A DNA stretch of 64,000 bases from contig JAVDOI010000007.1 in NCBI GenBank assembly GCA_032191485.1, positions 210,001 through 274,000 of the forward strand, read 5' to 3'. The notes under the pieces are model-generated. The model did no database searches. It was not told the DNA's origin and saw only the letters and a program-made list of their open reading frames with translations. The position numbers were made by a program, and so were the translations under genes. This DNA comes from Leptoclinus maculatus. Taxonomy: Eukaryota > Chordata > Actinopteri > Perciformes > Stichaeidae. Below are positions 1 to 12,606 of the stretch, one piece after another (within the stretch, counting starts at the first letter, position 1; each line of letters begins with the position of its first letter).

Positions 1-640
1 AACACACACACTTTTAATTTTTGACTTTTTATGTAAGTTACCTTTAACTTTTGTTAAGGCCTTGAGCCGCGTCCGTATTCTTGTCCCGTAAGGACATGGA
101 CGCTTTAATGCAGAAGAGTACGTATATATGAGTATACTCAGTTATTAATCATACGCTGGGCACAATGGTGTATTATGTGTTGAATTTTTTTTCTATTGTT
201 TGATGTATTACCATTTATCCCTGTAACCTAATCTTACGAGGAGGTATCTGGGTCAGAGTATAATTATTAACCAGTGAGCATGGCGTGTTCCTATGTCATT
301 GAGTATCAGTAGAGGTCTTTGGGGTAACCAACAACAGGTCTATCAATGTATGACTAAACTTACGGGGGTTACCATGCCCATGTGAGGCCTCCCAAGAGAG
401 GCACCGAAGGGTGGGGGTGAAAACACCCCCGGTAGATCTAGAGTATAAATATTCTCGGTTTTAGAAGATCGGGGCGTGATTGAGGGAGAAGTCCACCAGG
501 TCTTTACCGGCGTGGGGTTAAAACTGATTTCTTAGAATCTCCGGACTTTTGAAAATAGCTTGCTCACTGAGTTCAGGGTTTTTAAATTCTTTTTCGATTT
601 TGTTCTTTAAGTCGGGCCCTAGACAATTTTTGGACTAATT
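1..640. other. Intergenic sequence, no gene seen
   Basis: AT-rich sequence with no convincing reading frame, splice-bounded exon or named repeat. Its right end runs into the repeat that starts near 640. Confidence 0.5.
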
Positions 641-1900
641 TTCGAAAATATTTTACACATACTCAAAGGGCCCTACACTCCAACTACAAGGTCTATTTGA
701 ACCATTGCAAAGAATTATTAACACTAAGAAGGGTTTGCTCATATGATTTGAGTAAATAGGTTCTATATGTTACTGGTTAATGGCTGCTGAAGATGGAACA
801 CAGCCCTATGTCAAATTCGTATGGTGAGAAAGCACTATTATTCATAATACTATATTAAATTAGGCAGAGGAAAGCCTAAAACCCACCCACCATCATAGCA
901 AATGATGGCAGTAGTCACCCACAAAAGAATTGGAGTGAATAGAGTGAAGTAGGCCAGAGCAAGAGACATAAACGTGTACGAGAGGTCACGAGAGGTCGTC
1001 ATGTGAGAAACAGCCTCTCCAGCTGTTCCATTGTACTTTTAGAAGCTAAATAACTATATATTTAACTTCCTTCCTACATGCACAATCCATCACATACAGC
1101 AGTTAGAAATCATTTTGGAGAGCTGGAACCGTCTCCAAAGCTCTCCAGGCCGGCGAGCTACGGGAGGATTGCGCAATAGCTGGTGTGTATTGGGCCGTTG
1201 TAGAGCCCCTGATTGGTCGATTTTCGTTTTTTTTCGCTCTGTGCACGTGGCTGGATGTGGCCAATCGAATGGCGTTAACAGATTTACCAGGAAGTCTTTA
1301 GTTTTCCGAAAAAATCCGATCTAAGCCGAAGAGCCGGCGCATAAATAGCCGAGACTGCCTCGCCTCGCGTGTTTGACCCCCCTTCCTTTGTTTCACAACG
1401 TTTTTTACAACGGAAATGGACAGTAGGAGCCGTTTCAGCGGTCAAAATGGAGTATAAGGACACTGTTTGATGATTTTGCTTCAAAACTGTGAGTACCATC
1501 CCATAATTATTTGGCTGAGTTATCGTTGCTGGGGGCTGCTGTCCCCCCGGTCAACTTTGAAGGGTTTCCCGGAGAGGGAATTGGAGTTGTAGGTTCGAAG
1601 CGTGCTTGAATGCTACGGCTGCTAACTACACAGCTTTAGGCCGGCCGGTTGATTAGCGTCTTTTGAGGGACTATTTCTGATGCGTATCTCGGCCAAATGA
1701 ACGCGAAAAAGTGACGATATTTAGCACGAGGCTAGGAATGTTGTCGTAGATCGTGTTTTATTGTGTTTTGAGTGTGTAAAGTGTTACACATGCTTCGGTT
1801 CATGAGAAATTCTTCGTTCAAACGTTATGCTACATGGTTGTGGAAATATTATATTTGCTACCGAAAATAGCTTTCTTCGGTACCGGCTCGGTTCTGTTCG
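640..1900 (+). repeat. Unclassified interspersed repeat, copy 1 (left arm of inverted pair)
   Basis: About 1.25 kb that matches the reverse complement of 15340-16590 with scattered differences and small indels; shared landmarks include the stretches around 1085-1170 and 1255-1320. A related copy in the same orientation lies at 24790-25452, and shorter related pieces occur in each 10.15-kb unit downstream. The family carries a TATA-like motif near 1340 and a good donor-like GTGAGT near 1488, so it may be the promoter end of a longer transposon. I could not place it in a named superfamily. Confidence 0.7.
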
Positions 1901-3047
1901 GCCCACTGAACGACCAATTGGTCGTCGCTCGGGCCCAGAAGGTTAATTGATCATTTTTCCTTTGTATTGGAACAAAAAGATTTACTTTGAATTGGACAAA
2001 AATAAAATAACTGATAATTGAACTTTTTCGGCCGACTCCTTTTTCAACCTCTCTTCTGGGAAGACCGGACAGAAGGGGTCTCCTCCGGGGGGGAGATCAC
2101 CCAGCCCCTGTGGTAAGTTGAAGGACTTCCAGCACGGCACACGACTGATGCAACTACTGCACACACACCTACATATACTAACATCCGTTTCTATAGTTAA
2201 GAGAAGACCGGGGAAAGCCCCGCTTCAAGCAAAAGTTTGAAAAGAGCTTTATATCTGTTGGGCCTCTGGGCAGGGGTAATACAAATATTTAGAACTTATA
2301 AAAAATTAATAAAGACGTTAAATCCGACGGCTATTCGAGCAAAAGACTAACCTAAAAAGTAACTCAATGTTTTGCGATCGAGACAATACAGCAAGCGCGA
2401 TACTGGTTGCTATTCTGTTGGTGATTTATTACTATTTGGTAAGATTGGCTACCTGTATAGGTCTCTCTTAAGCGGAGGCTATCGAGGCAAATTCGGGGGA
2501 ATGCTCAGGAGCAACACTGTCTCCTTTTCAGGCACTCTCCTTAAGGCCAGGTGAGTGAGTCATATAGAGAGAGAACTGGTCCTCCGCATCTCTCCCCCTT
2601 CTCGCAGTCCTTGTATGCACTAGGGGCACTCACAGGGGGACGACCGGACATCGAGACACGAGTCTGGTGGATCCGTGGTCACCCCGGCGGCAGCTCGGGT
2701 CTGCCCGTCGCCGGCGAGGTCCTCTCAGTCGCCGTATACACTTCTGAGAGATCGCTCGTTCACTTCTGTTCGTTTCCAACAGGAGGCCTCTCTTTATTTA
2801 TTTATTTATTAACACGTGCGGCGGCACCGCGCGTTACAAGACAATGACAGCAAATTGAAAATGATGGCCTTCATTTAGCCTACTTTAGTATGTAGCCATA
2901 CCTGTTCTCTTTTTAGTGCATTTTGGAAGCCCTGAATACTACTAAATAACAAAATGTTGAAGTAACAAAAAACAGTGTTACAGAATTAAATGATGAGGTT
3001 GAAATGTGAGGAAGAAAGACAAAGTGTGTCCTGGATGCAGTGTGTAC
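1901..3047. other. Intergenic sequence, no gene seen
   Basis: No supported gene. There is a short TTTA-type simple repeat near 2794-2811. Small open frames here lack splice signals or recognisable composition. Confidence 0.5.
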
Positions 3048-3153
3048 CTTTGCAACGCGACACTGCTGCAGCTTGATCTCCACATCGTTCCAGTCATCCT
3101 CAAGCTCAAAGCAGCCGATCGGCTCGTCCTCTGACTGTGTTGGAATCTTCACA
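3048..3153 (-). CDS. Candidate orphan exon of an unrecognised gene
   Basis: On the minus strand a 106-nt segment is bounded by a canonical acceptor (pyrimidines then CTGCAG) and donor (AAAG then GTACAC). It reads as one base plus 35 codons without a stop. The peptide is acidic and of normal protein composition, containing DEPIGCFELEDDWNDVEIKL. I do not recognise the family, and no partner exon is visible in the first 16 kb. It could be a relict exon left after transposon insertion, or a chance frame; the two clean splice sites and the composition favour a real exon. Confidence 0.4.
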
Positions 3154-3239
3154 CTGCAGGTCAGGTGACAGAATGGTGTGTCAGCCATTCACATGAACCA
3201 CTAAGGCAGACCCCCACACTGCTGAGGGGTGCCATAATT

Positions 3240-3958
3240 CAATTCAATTTATTTTGTATAGCCCAAAATCACAAATTACAAATTTGCCTCAGAGGGCTTT
3301 ACAATATGTACACATGACATCATCTTGTCCCGGAACCCTCACATCGGAACAGGAAAAACTCCCCCAAAAAAAACCTTTAACGGGGAGAAAAGAGGAAGAG
3401 ACCTTAGGGAGAGCAACAGAGGAGGGATCCTCTATCAGGATGGACAGAAGTGCAATAGATGTCAAGTGTTGAACAGCATAACAAATTTACAACACATGCA
3501 ATGTAATTTCAACACATTCAATGTATGACAGAACTACGGCAGGTGGAAAGACCAGGTCCAGGTACAACCCGGATCCAGAGGTACCTGTGAGGCGATAAAG
3601 CACAGATACTCTGGTGAAGAAGCTGGTCAATAATGTGCATTAATGGTACCGGTAATATGAAATAGTAATGTAAGTAATAATAAGAGTGTTATTTATTAGT
3701 GGGAGTCAGCAGGGTTAAGGCGGGAGGAAGGACCAGGGTCCACATGACACCACGATCCATGGGAACCTGTGAGGAGAGAAAGCACAAAGACTCCGGGGAA
3801 GAAGTAGAGTTAGTAGTGAGCAATAATGGGACATCAATTCATACAGACAGAGATGAAGAAGAGGAGAGAGGAGCTCAGTGTATCATAGGAAGTCCCCCTG
3901 TAGTCTAAGCCTATACCAGTTTGTCTAAGGGCTGGTCCAAGGCAGACCTGAGCCAGCC
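3240..3958 (-). repeat. 3' untranslated tail of the L2-type LINE
   Basis: This segment directly follows the LINE reading frame on the minus strand. It ends at 3240-3255 in a short AATTC tandem tail, the usual kind of 3' end for L2-type elements, instead of poly(A). The stretch from 3262 to 3310 is of a type widely dispersed in fish genomes as truncated LINE tails. Part of this tail (about 3435-3565) recurs in rearranged form inside the tandem array near 8500-8610. Confidence 0.75.
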
Positions 3959-6833
3959 CTAACTATAAGCACTATCAAAAAGGAAAGTCTTAAACTTACT
4001 CTTAAATGTGGTGAGTGTGTCTGCCCCCCGGACTGAAACGGGAAGCTTGTTCCACAAAAGAGGAGCTTGGTAACTGAAGGCTCTGGCTCCCATCCTACTC
4101 TTTAAGACTCTAGGAACTACAAGTAACCCTGAATTAGAGGAGCGCAGCTCTCTAGTAGGATAATATGGTACTATAAGCTCTTTAAGATATGATGGTGCCC
4201 GACCAGTTCGGGCTTTGTAGGTAAGTAAAAGAATTTTTAATTCTATTCTAGATTTTACAGAGAGCCAGTGCAGAGAAGCTAATACAGGACTAATATGATC
4301 TCTTTTCTTAGTTCTTGTTAGTACACGAGCTGCAGCATTCTGAATCAGCTGGAGAGATTTAAGAGATTTATTAGAGCAACCTGAAAATAAGGAATTGCAG
4401 TAATCTAGTCTAGAGGTAACAAATGCATGAACTAATTTCTCTGCATCGCTATGAGACAAGATGTGCCTGATTTTTTAAATATTACGTAGGTGAAAAAAGG
4501 CAGTCCCAGAAATTTGTTTTATCTGAGAATTAAAAGACAAATCCTGATCAAAAATGACTCCAAGATTCTTTATGGTGCAGCTGGATGCCAGCGCAATGCC
4601 ATCTAGAGAAACTATGTCATTAGATAACTGATTTCGGAGGTGTTCTGGGCCTAGTAGAATAACTTCAGTTTTGTCTGAGTTTAACATCAGGAAGTTGCAG
4701 GTCATCCAGGTTTTTATGTCCTTAAGACATGCTTGTAGTTTAGTGAGCTGGTTTGTTTCATCTGGTTTAATTGATATATATAATTGAGTATCATCTGCAT
4801 AACAATGAAAGTTTATAGAATGTTCTCTGATAATATTACCTAAAGGAAGCATATATAAGGTGAACAGAATTGGTCCAAGCACAGAACCTTGTGGAACTCC
4901 ATAACTAACGTTGGTCCTCATCGAGGCTTCATCGTTTACATATACAAACTGAGATCGATCCGATAAATAGGACTTAAACCAGTTCAGTGCGGTTCCTTTG
5001 ATGCCGATATAATGTTCTAGTCTCTGTAACAGGATGTAATGGTCTATGGTGTTGAACGCAGCACTAAGGTCTAACAAGACAAGAACAGAGACAAGTCCTT
5101 TGTCTGATGCAATTAGAAGGTCATTAGTCATTTTTACCAGAGCTGTCTCTGTGCTATGATGCTTTCTAAATCCTGACTGAAAATCCTCAAATAAACTATT
5201 GTTATGTAGAAAGTCACACAACTGATTAGCTACTGCTTTCTCAAGGATCTTAGAGAGCAATGGAAGGTTGGAGATCGGCCTATAGTTAGCCAACACCTCT
5301 GGGTCGAGAGTGGGCTTCTTAAGAAGAGGTTTAATTACAGCTACTTTGAAGGACTGTGGTACATGGCCTGTTAGTAAAGACAGGTTGATCATATCTAGTA
5401 GAGACGTGCTAATTAATGGTAGCACTTCTTTAAGCAGTCTAGTCGGTATAGGGTCTAAGAGACAGGTAGAGGGTTTAGACTTAGAGATTGTTGAAGTTAA
5501 TTTATCAAGATCGATGGGAGTAAAGCCATCTAAACATATATCATGGTTTGCAGCTGTTTCTAAGGGTACCCTATTTGAGGAAAGATCGGTACTAGTCGAG
5601 GGCAGTACATTGTTAATGCTCTCTCTAATAGGTATGATCTTATCATTAAAGAAGTTCATGAAGTCATTACTACTGAGGTCTATAGGAATACGCGGCTCAA
5701 CAGAGCTGTGACTCTCTGTCAGCCTGGCTACAGTGCTGAAGAGAAACCTGGAGTTGTTCTTATTTTTCTCTATTAACGATGAGTAATAGGCTGCTCTAGC
5801 ATTACGGAGGGCCTTCTTATATATCTTAAGACTGTCTCGCCAGACTAACCGAGATTCTTCCAAGTTAGTGGAACGCCATGTTCTTTCAAGTTTTCGCGAT
5901 GTCTGCTTTAATTTACGGGTTTGAGGGTTATACCATGGAGCGAACCTCCTTTGTTTTACTACCTTCTTTTTTAGAGGAGCAATAGAGTCTAGTGTCCTTC
6001 TCAGTGAGCTTGTAGCACTATCGACAAGATGATCAATCTGGGTCGGACTAAAGTTATCACAGGAGTCCTCTGTTATATCAAAGCATGGTATTGAGTTGAA
6101 TAAAGATGGAATCGCTTCTTTAAACTGAGCTACAGCACCATCAGATAGACATCTAGTGTAGTAACTCTTGCTTAATGGCGCACACTCCGTTAGTAGGAAT
6201 TCAAAAGTTATTAGATAATGGTCCGACAAGAGAGGGTTCTGTGCAAAGACTATTAAATCTTCTATTGAGATGCCATAAGTCAGAACCAGGTCGAGGGTTA
6301 AAACAGTGAGTGGGTTTCTGTACACTCTGACAGAAACCAATCGAATCTAATAATGAGATAAACGCAGTACTAAGGCTATCATTCTCAACATCCACATGAA
6401 TATTAAAGTCACCTACAATAATTACTTTATCTGTTTTAAGGACCAGGCTTGACAGAAACTGAGAAAACTCTGATAGAAATTCAGAATACGGACCTGGGGC
6501 CCGGTACACTATAACAAATATAACTGGCTGTATTGTTTTCCACGTTGGGTGTGAAAGACTAAGAACCAGGCCTTCAAATGAGTTATAGTCTAGTTTAGGT
6601 TTAGGGTTCAATAATAGGCTTGAGTCAAAGATGGCTGCTACTCCACCTCCTCGGCCGGAGCCTCGAGGAATATGAGTATTAATATGACTTGGAGGAGTTG
6701 ATTCATTTAGGCTGACATATTCTTCATTACACAGCCAGGTTTCAGTAAGACAAAATAAATGAATATGATTATCTAATATTAACTCATTTACTAATACAGC
6801 TTTAGATGACAAAGATCTGATATTTAAGTCCAC
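3959..6833 (-). mobile_element. L2/CR1-type LINE, endonuclease and reverse transcriptase frame, two lesions
   Basis: Minus-strand ORF2 of a non-LTR retrotransposon. The N-terminal part (6833 down to about 6300) is an apurinic/apyrimidinic-type endonuclease with LTETWL and GDFNIH motifs, which nicks target DNA. The central part is the reverse transcriptase with PQGSVLGPILFTLY and YADD (codons near 4790-4802), followed by the C-terminal region ending at 3959. Two lesions are visible: a frame change near 6300, between the FCQSVQKPTH and LVLTYGISIEDL segments, and a single in-frame TAA at 4475-4477, after which the same frame stays open to 3959. The 5' region probably extends to about 7000-7150. 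The assignment to L2 rather than Rex1 or another CR1-group clade rests on motif style and the tail, so the clade is less certain than the element type. Confidence 0.88.
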
Positions 6834-7565
6834 ATTTAATTATCCTATTTTGTTGCACTGTTGCGTTAGTTTTAACTTGGATTAGATTATTTAATATAAC
6901 TCCTCGACTGTTTACTTTTGATTTAATTAATTTAAGTGGCCGTGGGGCAGACACAGTCTCTATATGGTTTTGGGTAAGTAGCTGCTCTAATGGAAGCTCA
7001 GAGAAGTGTGTAAGACTATAACTCTGCTTCCTGGTCTGAACCCTGGGTTGTCATGGACTAGATCCACAAAGAAACTGGGTCAGATTTGCAGAAATGAGAT
7101 CTGCTCCATCCAAAGTGGGATGAATGCCGGCCCTCCTAAGCATAACTCATAACTCACACAGACTAACTATACTGAACCAGTATCGTCTTCTTAGATTGTC
7201 CTGCATGTAATTCATTTGGCAGCATGTTTCTGCTCATCACAGCTGTCCTCTGAAATATCATGAAAAGTAAGATTCAGCCGGCTGTAAAGGGATCCTTACT
7301 TGTCTCCTACAAACTCTTTGAAGTTCTTGTAGTACCACGTGTCATTCCTCCTTGTAAGCCAACAAAAGGCCGCATTTCACACCAATGGCTCCTTTTCACA
7401 CCCGATCACACAAACCGGAGAGGAAGCGTTTAGCACCGGAAATCCTCCGTCGCCGTCGCTTTGAAATTCTCAATGAAACGGAGCCTCACTTTGATCTTCA
7501 TCGGAGTGATCTGGAAGTTACTCTGGTCCTCTGTCGACAGGATCACACCGGCTCTCTTTCTGCAC
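6834..7565. other. LINE 5' flank and unassigned sequence
   Basis: 6834 to about 7150 is probably the 5' leader of the LINE. No gene is seen from there to the minisatellite at 7566. Confidence 0.4.
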
Positions 7566-7836
7566 CTTCTGTGGGAGGGAGGGAGGGAGAGAGGGAGGGA
7601 GGGAGGGAGGGAGACAGGGAGGGAGGGAGACAGACAAACAGACAGGGAGGGAGACAGGGAGACAGGGAGGGAGGGAGAAAGACAGGGGAGGGAGGGAGAC
7701 AGGGAGACAGGGAGGGATAAAGGGAGGGAGGGAGGAAGGGAGACAGACAGGGAGGGAGACAGACAGACAGGGAGGGAGGGAGGGAGAGAGGGAGGGAGAC
7801 GGGGATACAGGGAGGGAGGGAGGGAGACGGAGGGAT
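7566..7836 (+). repeat. Purine-rich GGGA/GACA minisatellite, left block
   Basis: About 270 bp built from GGGA, GACA and AAAGACA words on the plus strand with almost no T. It is the same kind of sequence as the larger block at 12607-14128 and directly abuts the left end of the 1536-bp tandem array. All open frames through it are repeat artefacts. Confidence 0.9.
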
Positions 7837-7840
7837 AAAT

Positions 7841-7930
7841 ACCGTGGCTCATTGGGTAGAGAGGGTTCCATCCTTGGCTGCTACATGTCCTGTGCTGAAG
7901 TGTACCTGAGCAAGACACTAAACCCAGCCC
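7841..7930 (+). repeat. tRNA-headed SINE fragment in array, copy 1
   Basis: The sequence starts with an A-box-like TGGCTCATTGGGTAGAG, followed by a degenerate B-box region and a conserved body (TGCTGAAGTGTACCTGAGCA). This resembles a tRNA-derived SINE common in acanthomorph fish. The same fragment appears at the equivalent place in later units. Confidence 0.55.
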
Positions 7931-8759
7931 ACTGCGCTAAATATGCTAGAGATTGGTTAAATGCAGAGGTTACATTTCATATGTATATAATGACGACTAC
8001 AATAAATGTTAATTCATTATAATTTTTAAATAAAGATGTATACATTTCCCTTTCTCTCCTGTAAGCTAAGTTCTTTCATATTCTACTAAGTAAATAATCA
8101 ATGTTAACGATTTGATATTCAAGGAGGGATTAGGTAATCCTTAAATTATTATAGTGGCACCAAACCTACTAAGCCAAATTACGAAAAGTGCTAACGGACA
8201 AAATCTATTCTGAATCCAATGTTACAGGTCAGATATGCTACTGGTTTACACGACAGGAGTTTGGTGAGAGTATCTTACCCCATCATCCTACATCGGACAC
8301 CGGAAGTACCCTAACGCAGACTGGCAGATGACATACTTCAGGAAGAAGACTGACCGCCCTCTATCAACACTGACAGCATTGCCCAACACAGCACATTTCA
8401 CCATGCAGGACTTAAGAGACGCGACTGTCTCTCCCCGACAGTTCAAACACTCACCGTCAGCATTGGTCCAAGAAAAGAAGCCATGGAATCTAAGCATGCA
8501 TATGACAGAACTACGGCAGTGGCAAGACCAGGGTCCAGATATAACGATGATCCATAGAAACCTGCCATCCCTCTCCCAGGATGGACAGAAGTGCAATAGA
8601 TGTCATGTGTCAGCTGGACAGCTAAGGACACACAGCAGTGGTTTGCTTTCAAGATGAAAGGTCTTTATGACACATCAGATGACACGTCAACATTCTAATT
8701 TATTCGAGAACATGCATGTTCCATCCGGCATTCCATTCTATTCTCAATGGCATTTTATG

Positions 8760-8790
8760 AATTCTTTCATGAATTCTTTTATGAATTCAC
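8760..8790 (+). repeat. Short ATGAATTC tandem repeat
   Basis: Three copies of an 11-to-15-bp motif around TTTATGAATTCTTTCATGAA, in the left, truncated array unit. Confidence 0.6.
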
Positions 8791-9982
8791 TATTTGCTAG
8801 TTCAGCGATCACCATGTTCTCCATGTCACAGTTTTCACAAAACTCAACACATTATGACCCATTTACAGTACGATCTGAAAAGATATCAAACACGCATTAC
8901 TACTTTGCAGTTAAATATTTAACATTAATTCCAACACGAAAAAAAGCAGTAAATAACACTTATAAACACGTCAGGACATCTTATTTTAGTCACCCTCACA
9001 GGGAATTCAGTATAATATATATATATACAGTATAATATATATCATATAATAATATTCAGTATAATATAAAACACACACATACATATAAGCTATGAGTTTT
9101 CTCTGTTAATTTACCATCTCAATTAAATGTTGATGCCTCCATGACCAAGTTAAGCAGATGAGACTGAGGACAACTATGGAGAAGAAAAGATGTTCACTTT
9201 GACTAATATGTAGCTTGACAGAGTTCTCCATGTGTGCCCTGGTGTTCTCATGTTTCCTTACCTGCTCATCTCTCACTCCTGTAACTGTCCGTGCTGGATC
9301 CTTAAATTATTATAGTGGCACCAAACATACTAAGCCAAACTACGAAAAGTGCTAACGGACAAAATCTATTCTGAATCCAATGTTACAGGTCAGATATGCT
9401 ACTGGTTTACACGACAGGAGTTTGGTGAGAGTATCTTACCCCATCATCCTACATCGGACACCGGAAGTACCCTAACGCAGACTGGCAGATGACATACTTC
9501 AGGAAGAAGACTGACCGCCCTCTATCAACACTGACAGCATTGCCCAACACAGCACATTTCACCATGCAGGACTTAAGAGACGCGACTGTCTCTCCCCGAC
9601 AGTTCAAACGCTCACCGTCAGCATTGGTCCAAGAAAAGAAGCCATGGAATCTAAGCATGCATATGACAGAACTACGGCAGCGGCAAGACCAGGGTCCAGA
9701 TATAACGATGTTAGAGTAAATCCCAACATTTTACATACCGGTAGTTAGTTAATTATTTTACAACTGTATGATTATAAATACTGTATTTCAAAATATCCCT
9801 CCTATAAGCAAAGCTCTCTAAATTTTACTGTACTTAACTCTCAGTAAATAATCAATGTTAACGATTTGATATTCAAGGAGGGATTAGGTAATCCTTAAAT
9901 TATTATAGTGGCACCAAACATACTAAGCCAAATTACGAAAAGTGCTAACGGACAAAATCTATTCTGAATCCAATGTAACAGG

Positions 9983-10420
9983 TCAGATATGCTACTGGTT
10001 TACACGACAGGAGTTTGGTGAGAGTATCTTACCCCATCATCCTACATCGGACACACTGGAAGCCTGAAGTGAGCTCTGAGGCAGACTGGTGCAGACTTCC
10101 TTCCCCCAGGTAGCATTGAAGACTGGACGACCATCTTTACACTCTGCTGACGGCAGCCTGTGGCTTGCCCCACACAAAGACCAATAAGCCACACAGCGAC
10201 CTATAACCATGCAGGACTCAAGAGCGCGACTGAGTCTTCCGCACAGTTCAAACACTCACCGTCAGCATTGGCTCCGAGAAGCCAGCTACTACCTGGGGGC
10301 AGGAAGTCTGCACCAGTCTGCTTCAGAGCTCACTTCAGGCTTCCGGTGTGTCCGATGTAGGATGCTGTGGTAAGATACTCGCACCAAACTCCTGTTGTGT
10401 AAACCAGTAGCATATCTGAT
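9983..10420. repeat. Foldback (hairpin) element, array unit 1
   Basis: Arms of about 130 bp (9983-10113 and 10288-10420) are inverted copies of each other with few mismatches, separated by a loop of about 174 bp. The outer ends begin with CAGATATGCTACTGG and close with its complement. No transposase is present; this looks like a foldback or MITE-like non-autonomous element that was amplified together with the tandem unit. Confidence 0.75.
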
Positions 10421-10532
10421 GCAGTTCATCAAATATGTTGCGTCCTACCTCAGAGCCTCAGAGCTGTCCAGCTGTCCTCTGTGGAGTTGTTGTTTTTCCA
10501 TTCTACAACCAATTTTTACAACTGTGTGATGA

Positions 10533-10630
10533 TAAATACCGTGGCTCATTGGGTAGAGAGGGTTCCATCCTTGGCTGCTACATGTCCTGTGCTGAAGTGT
10601 ACCTGAGCAAGACACTAAACCCAGACCACT
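10533..10630 (+). repeat. tRNA-headed SINE fragment in array, copy 2
   Basis: Same fragment as at 7841-7930, embedded in the first complete 1536-bp unit just after the foldback element. Confidence 0.55.
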
Positions 10631-11518
10631 GCGCTAAATATGCTAGAGATTGGTTAAATGCAGAGGTTACATTTCATATGTATATAATGACGACTACAAT
10701 AAATGTTAATTCATTATATTTTTTAAATAAAGATGTATACATTTCCCTTTCTCTCCTGTAAGCTAAGTTCTTTCATATTCTACTAAGTAAATAATCAATG
10801 TTAACGATTTGATATTCAAGGAGGGATTAGGTAATCCTTAAATTATTATAGTGGCACCAAACATACTAAGCCAAATTACGAAAAGTGCTAACGGACAAAA
10901 TCTATTCTGAATCCAATGTTACAGGTCAGATATGCTACTGGTTTACACGACAGGAGTTTGGTGAGAGTATCTTACCCCATCATCCTACATCGGACACCGG
11001 AAGTACCCTAACGCAGACTGGCAGATGACATACTTCAGGAAGAAGACTGACCACCCTCTATCAACACTGACAGCATTGCCCAACACAGCACATTTCACCA
11101 TGCAGGACTTAAGAGACGCGACTGTCTCTCCCCGACAGTTCAAACGCTCACCGTCAGCATTGGTCCAAGAAAAGAAGCCATGGAATCTAAGCATGCATAT
11201 GACAGAACTACGGCAGCGGCAAGACCAGGGTCCAGATATAACGATGTTAGAGTAAATCCCAACATTTTACATACCGGTAGTTAGTTAATTATTTTACAAC
11301 TGTATGATTATAAATACTGTATTTCAAAATATCCCTCCTATAAGCAAAGCTCTCTAAGTTTTACTGTACTTAACTCTCAGTAAATAATCAATGTTAACGA
11401 TTTGATATTCAAGGAGGGATTAGGTAATCCTTAAATTATTATAGTGGCACCAAACATTCTAAGCCAAATTACGAAAAGTGCTAACGGACAAAATCTATTC
11501 TGAATCCAATGTTACAGG

Positions 11519-11956
11519 TCAGATATGCTACTGGTTTACACGACAGGAGTTTGGTGAGAGTATCTTACCCCATCATCCTACATCGGACACACTGGAAGCC
11601 TGAAGTGAGCTCTGAGGCAGACTGGTGCAGACTTCCTTCCCCCAGGTAGCATTGAAGACTGGACGACCATCTTTACACTCTGCTGACGGCAGCCTGTGGC
11701 TTGCCCCACACAAAGACCAATAAGCCACACAGCGACCTATAACCATGCAGGACTCAAGAGCGCGACTGAGTCTTCCGCACAGTTCAAACGCTCACCGTCA
11801 GCATTGGCTCCGAGAAGCCAGCTACTACCTGGGGGCAGGAAGTCTGCACCAGTCTGCTTCAGAGCTCACTTCAGGCTTCCGGTGTGTCCGATGTAGGATG
11901 CTGTGGTAAGATACTCGCACCAAACTCCTGTTGTGTAAACCAGTAGCATATCTGAT
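11519..11956. repeat. Foldback (hairpin) element, array unit 2
   Basis: Exact positional equivalent (plus 1536 bp) of the element at 9983-10420, with arms at 11519-11649 and 11824-11956. Confidence 0.75.
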
Positions 11957-12068
11957 TCAGTTCATCAAATATGTTGCGTCCTACCTCAGAGCCTCAGAGC
12001 TGTCCAGCTGTCCTCTGTGGAGTTGTTATTTTTCCATTCTACAACCAATTTTTACAACTGTGTGATGA

Positions 12069-12166
12069 TAAATACCGTGGCTCATTGGGTAGAGAGGGTT
12101 CCATCCTTGGCTGCTACATGTCCTGTGCTGAAGTGTACCTGAGCAAGACACTAAACCCAGCCCACT
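12069..12166 (+). repeat. tRNA-headed SINE fragment in array, copy 3
   Basis: Third copy, 1536 bp after the one at 10533. Confidence 0.55.
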
Positions 12167-12606
12167 GCGCTAAATATGCTAGAGATTGGTTAAATGCAGA
12201 GGTTACATTTCATATGTATATAATGACGACTACAATAAATGTTAATTCATTATATTTTTTAAATAAAGATGTATACATTTCCCTTTCTCTCCTGTAAGCT
12301 AAGTTCTTTCATATTCTACTAAGTAAATAATCAATGTTAACGATTTGATATTCAAGGAGGGATTAGGTAATCCTTAAATTATTATAGTGGCACCAAACAT
12401 ACTAAGACAAATTACGAAAAGTGCTAACGGACAAAATCTATTCTGAATCCAATGTTACAGGTCAGATATGCTACTGGTTTACACGACAGGAGTTTGGTGA
12501 GAGTATCTTACCCCATCATCCTACATCGGACACCGGAAGTACCCTAACGCAGACTGGCAGATGACATACTTCAGGAAGAAGACTGACCGCCCTCTATCAA
12601 CACTGA

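Larger units (their letters stand above)
7837..12606 (+). repeat. Higher-order tandem array, 1536-bp period
   Basis: Two consecutive near-identical 1536-bp units (about 9299-10835 and 10836-12371) are flanked by a truncated unit on the left (7837-9298) and one on the right (12371-12606). Landmarks repeat with that spacing, for example 9489 and 11025, 10160 and 11696, 10435 and 11971. A shared motif (CCTTAAATTATTATAGTGG) recurs at about 8138, 9299, 9893, 10836, 11429 and 12371, giving alternating steps of about 593 and 943 bp. Each unit is therefore made of two related subunits. No coding content is supported. The right truncation is exactly where the large minisatellite begins. Confidence 0.88.

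Noticed and set aside
7385..7918. Overlapping frames through the smaller minisatellite
   Set aside because: Same repeat artefact as the larger block.
7837..12606. Tandem array considered as a possible CRISPR array
   Set aside because: The unit is 1.5 kb with no short-repeat and spacer pattern, and the context is eukaryotic.
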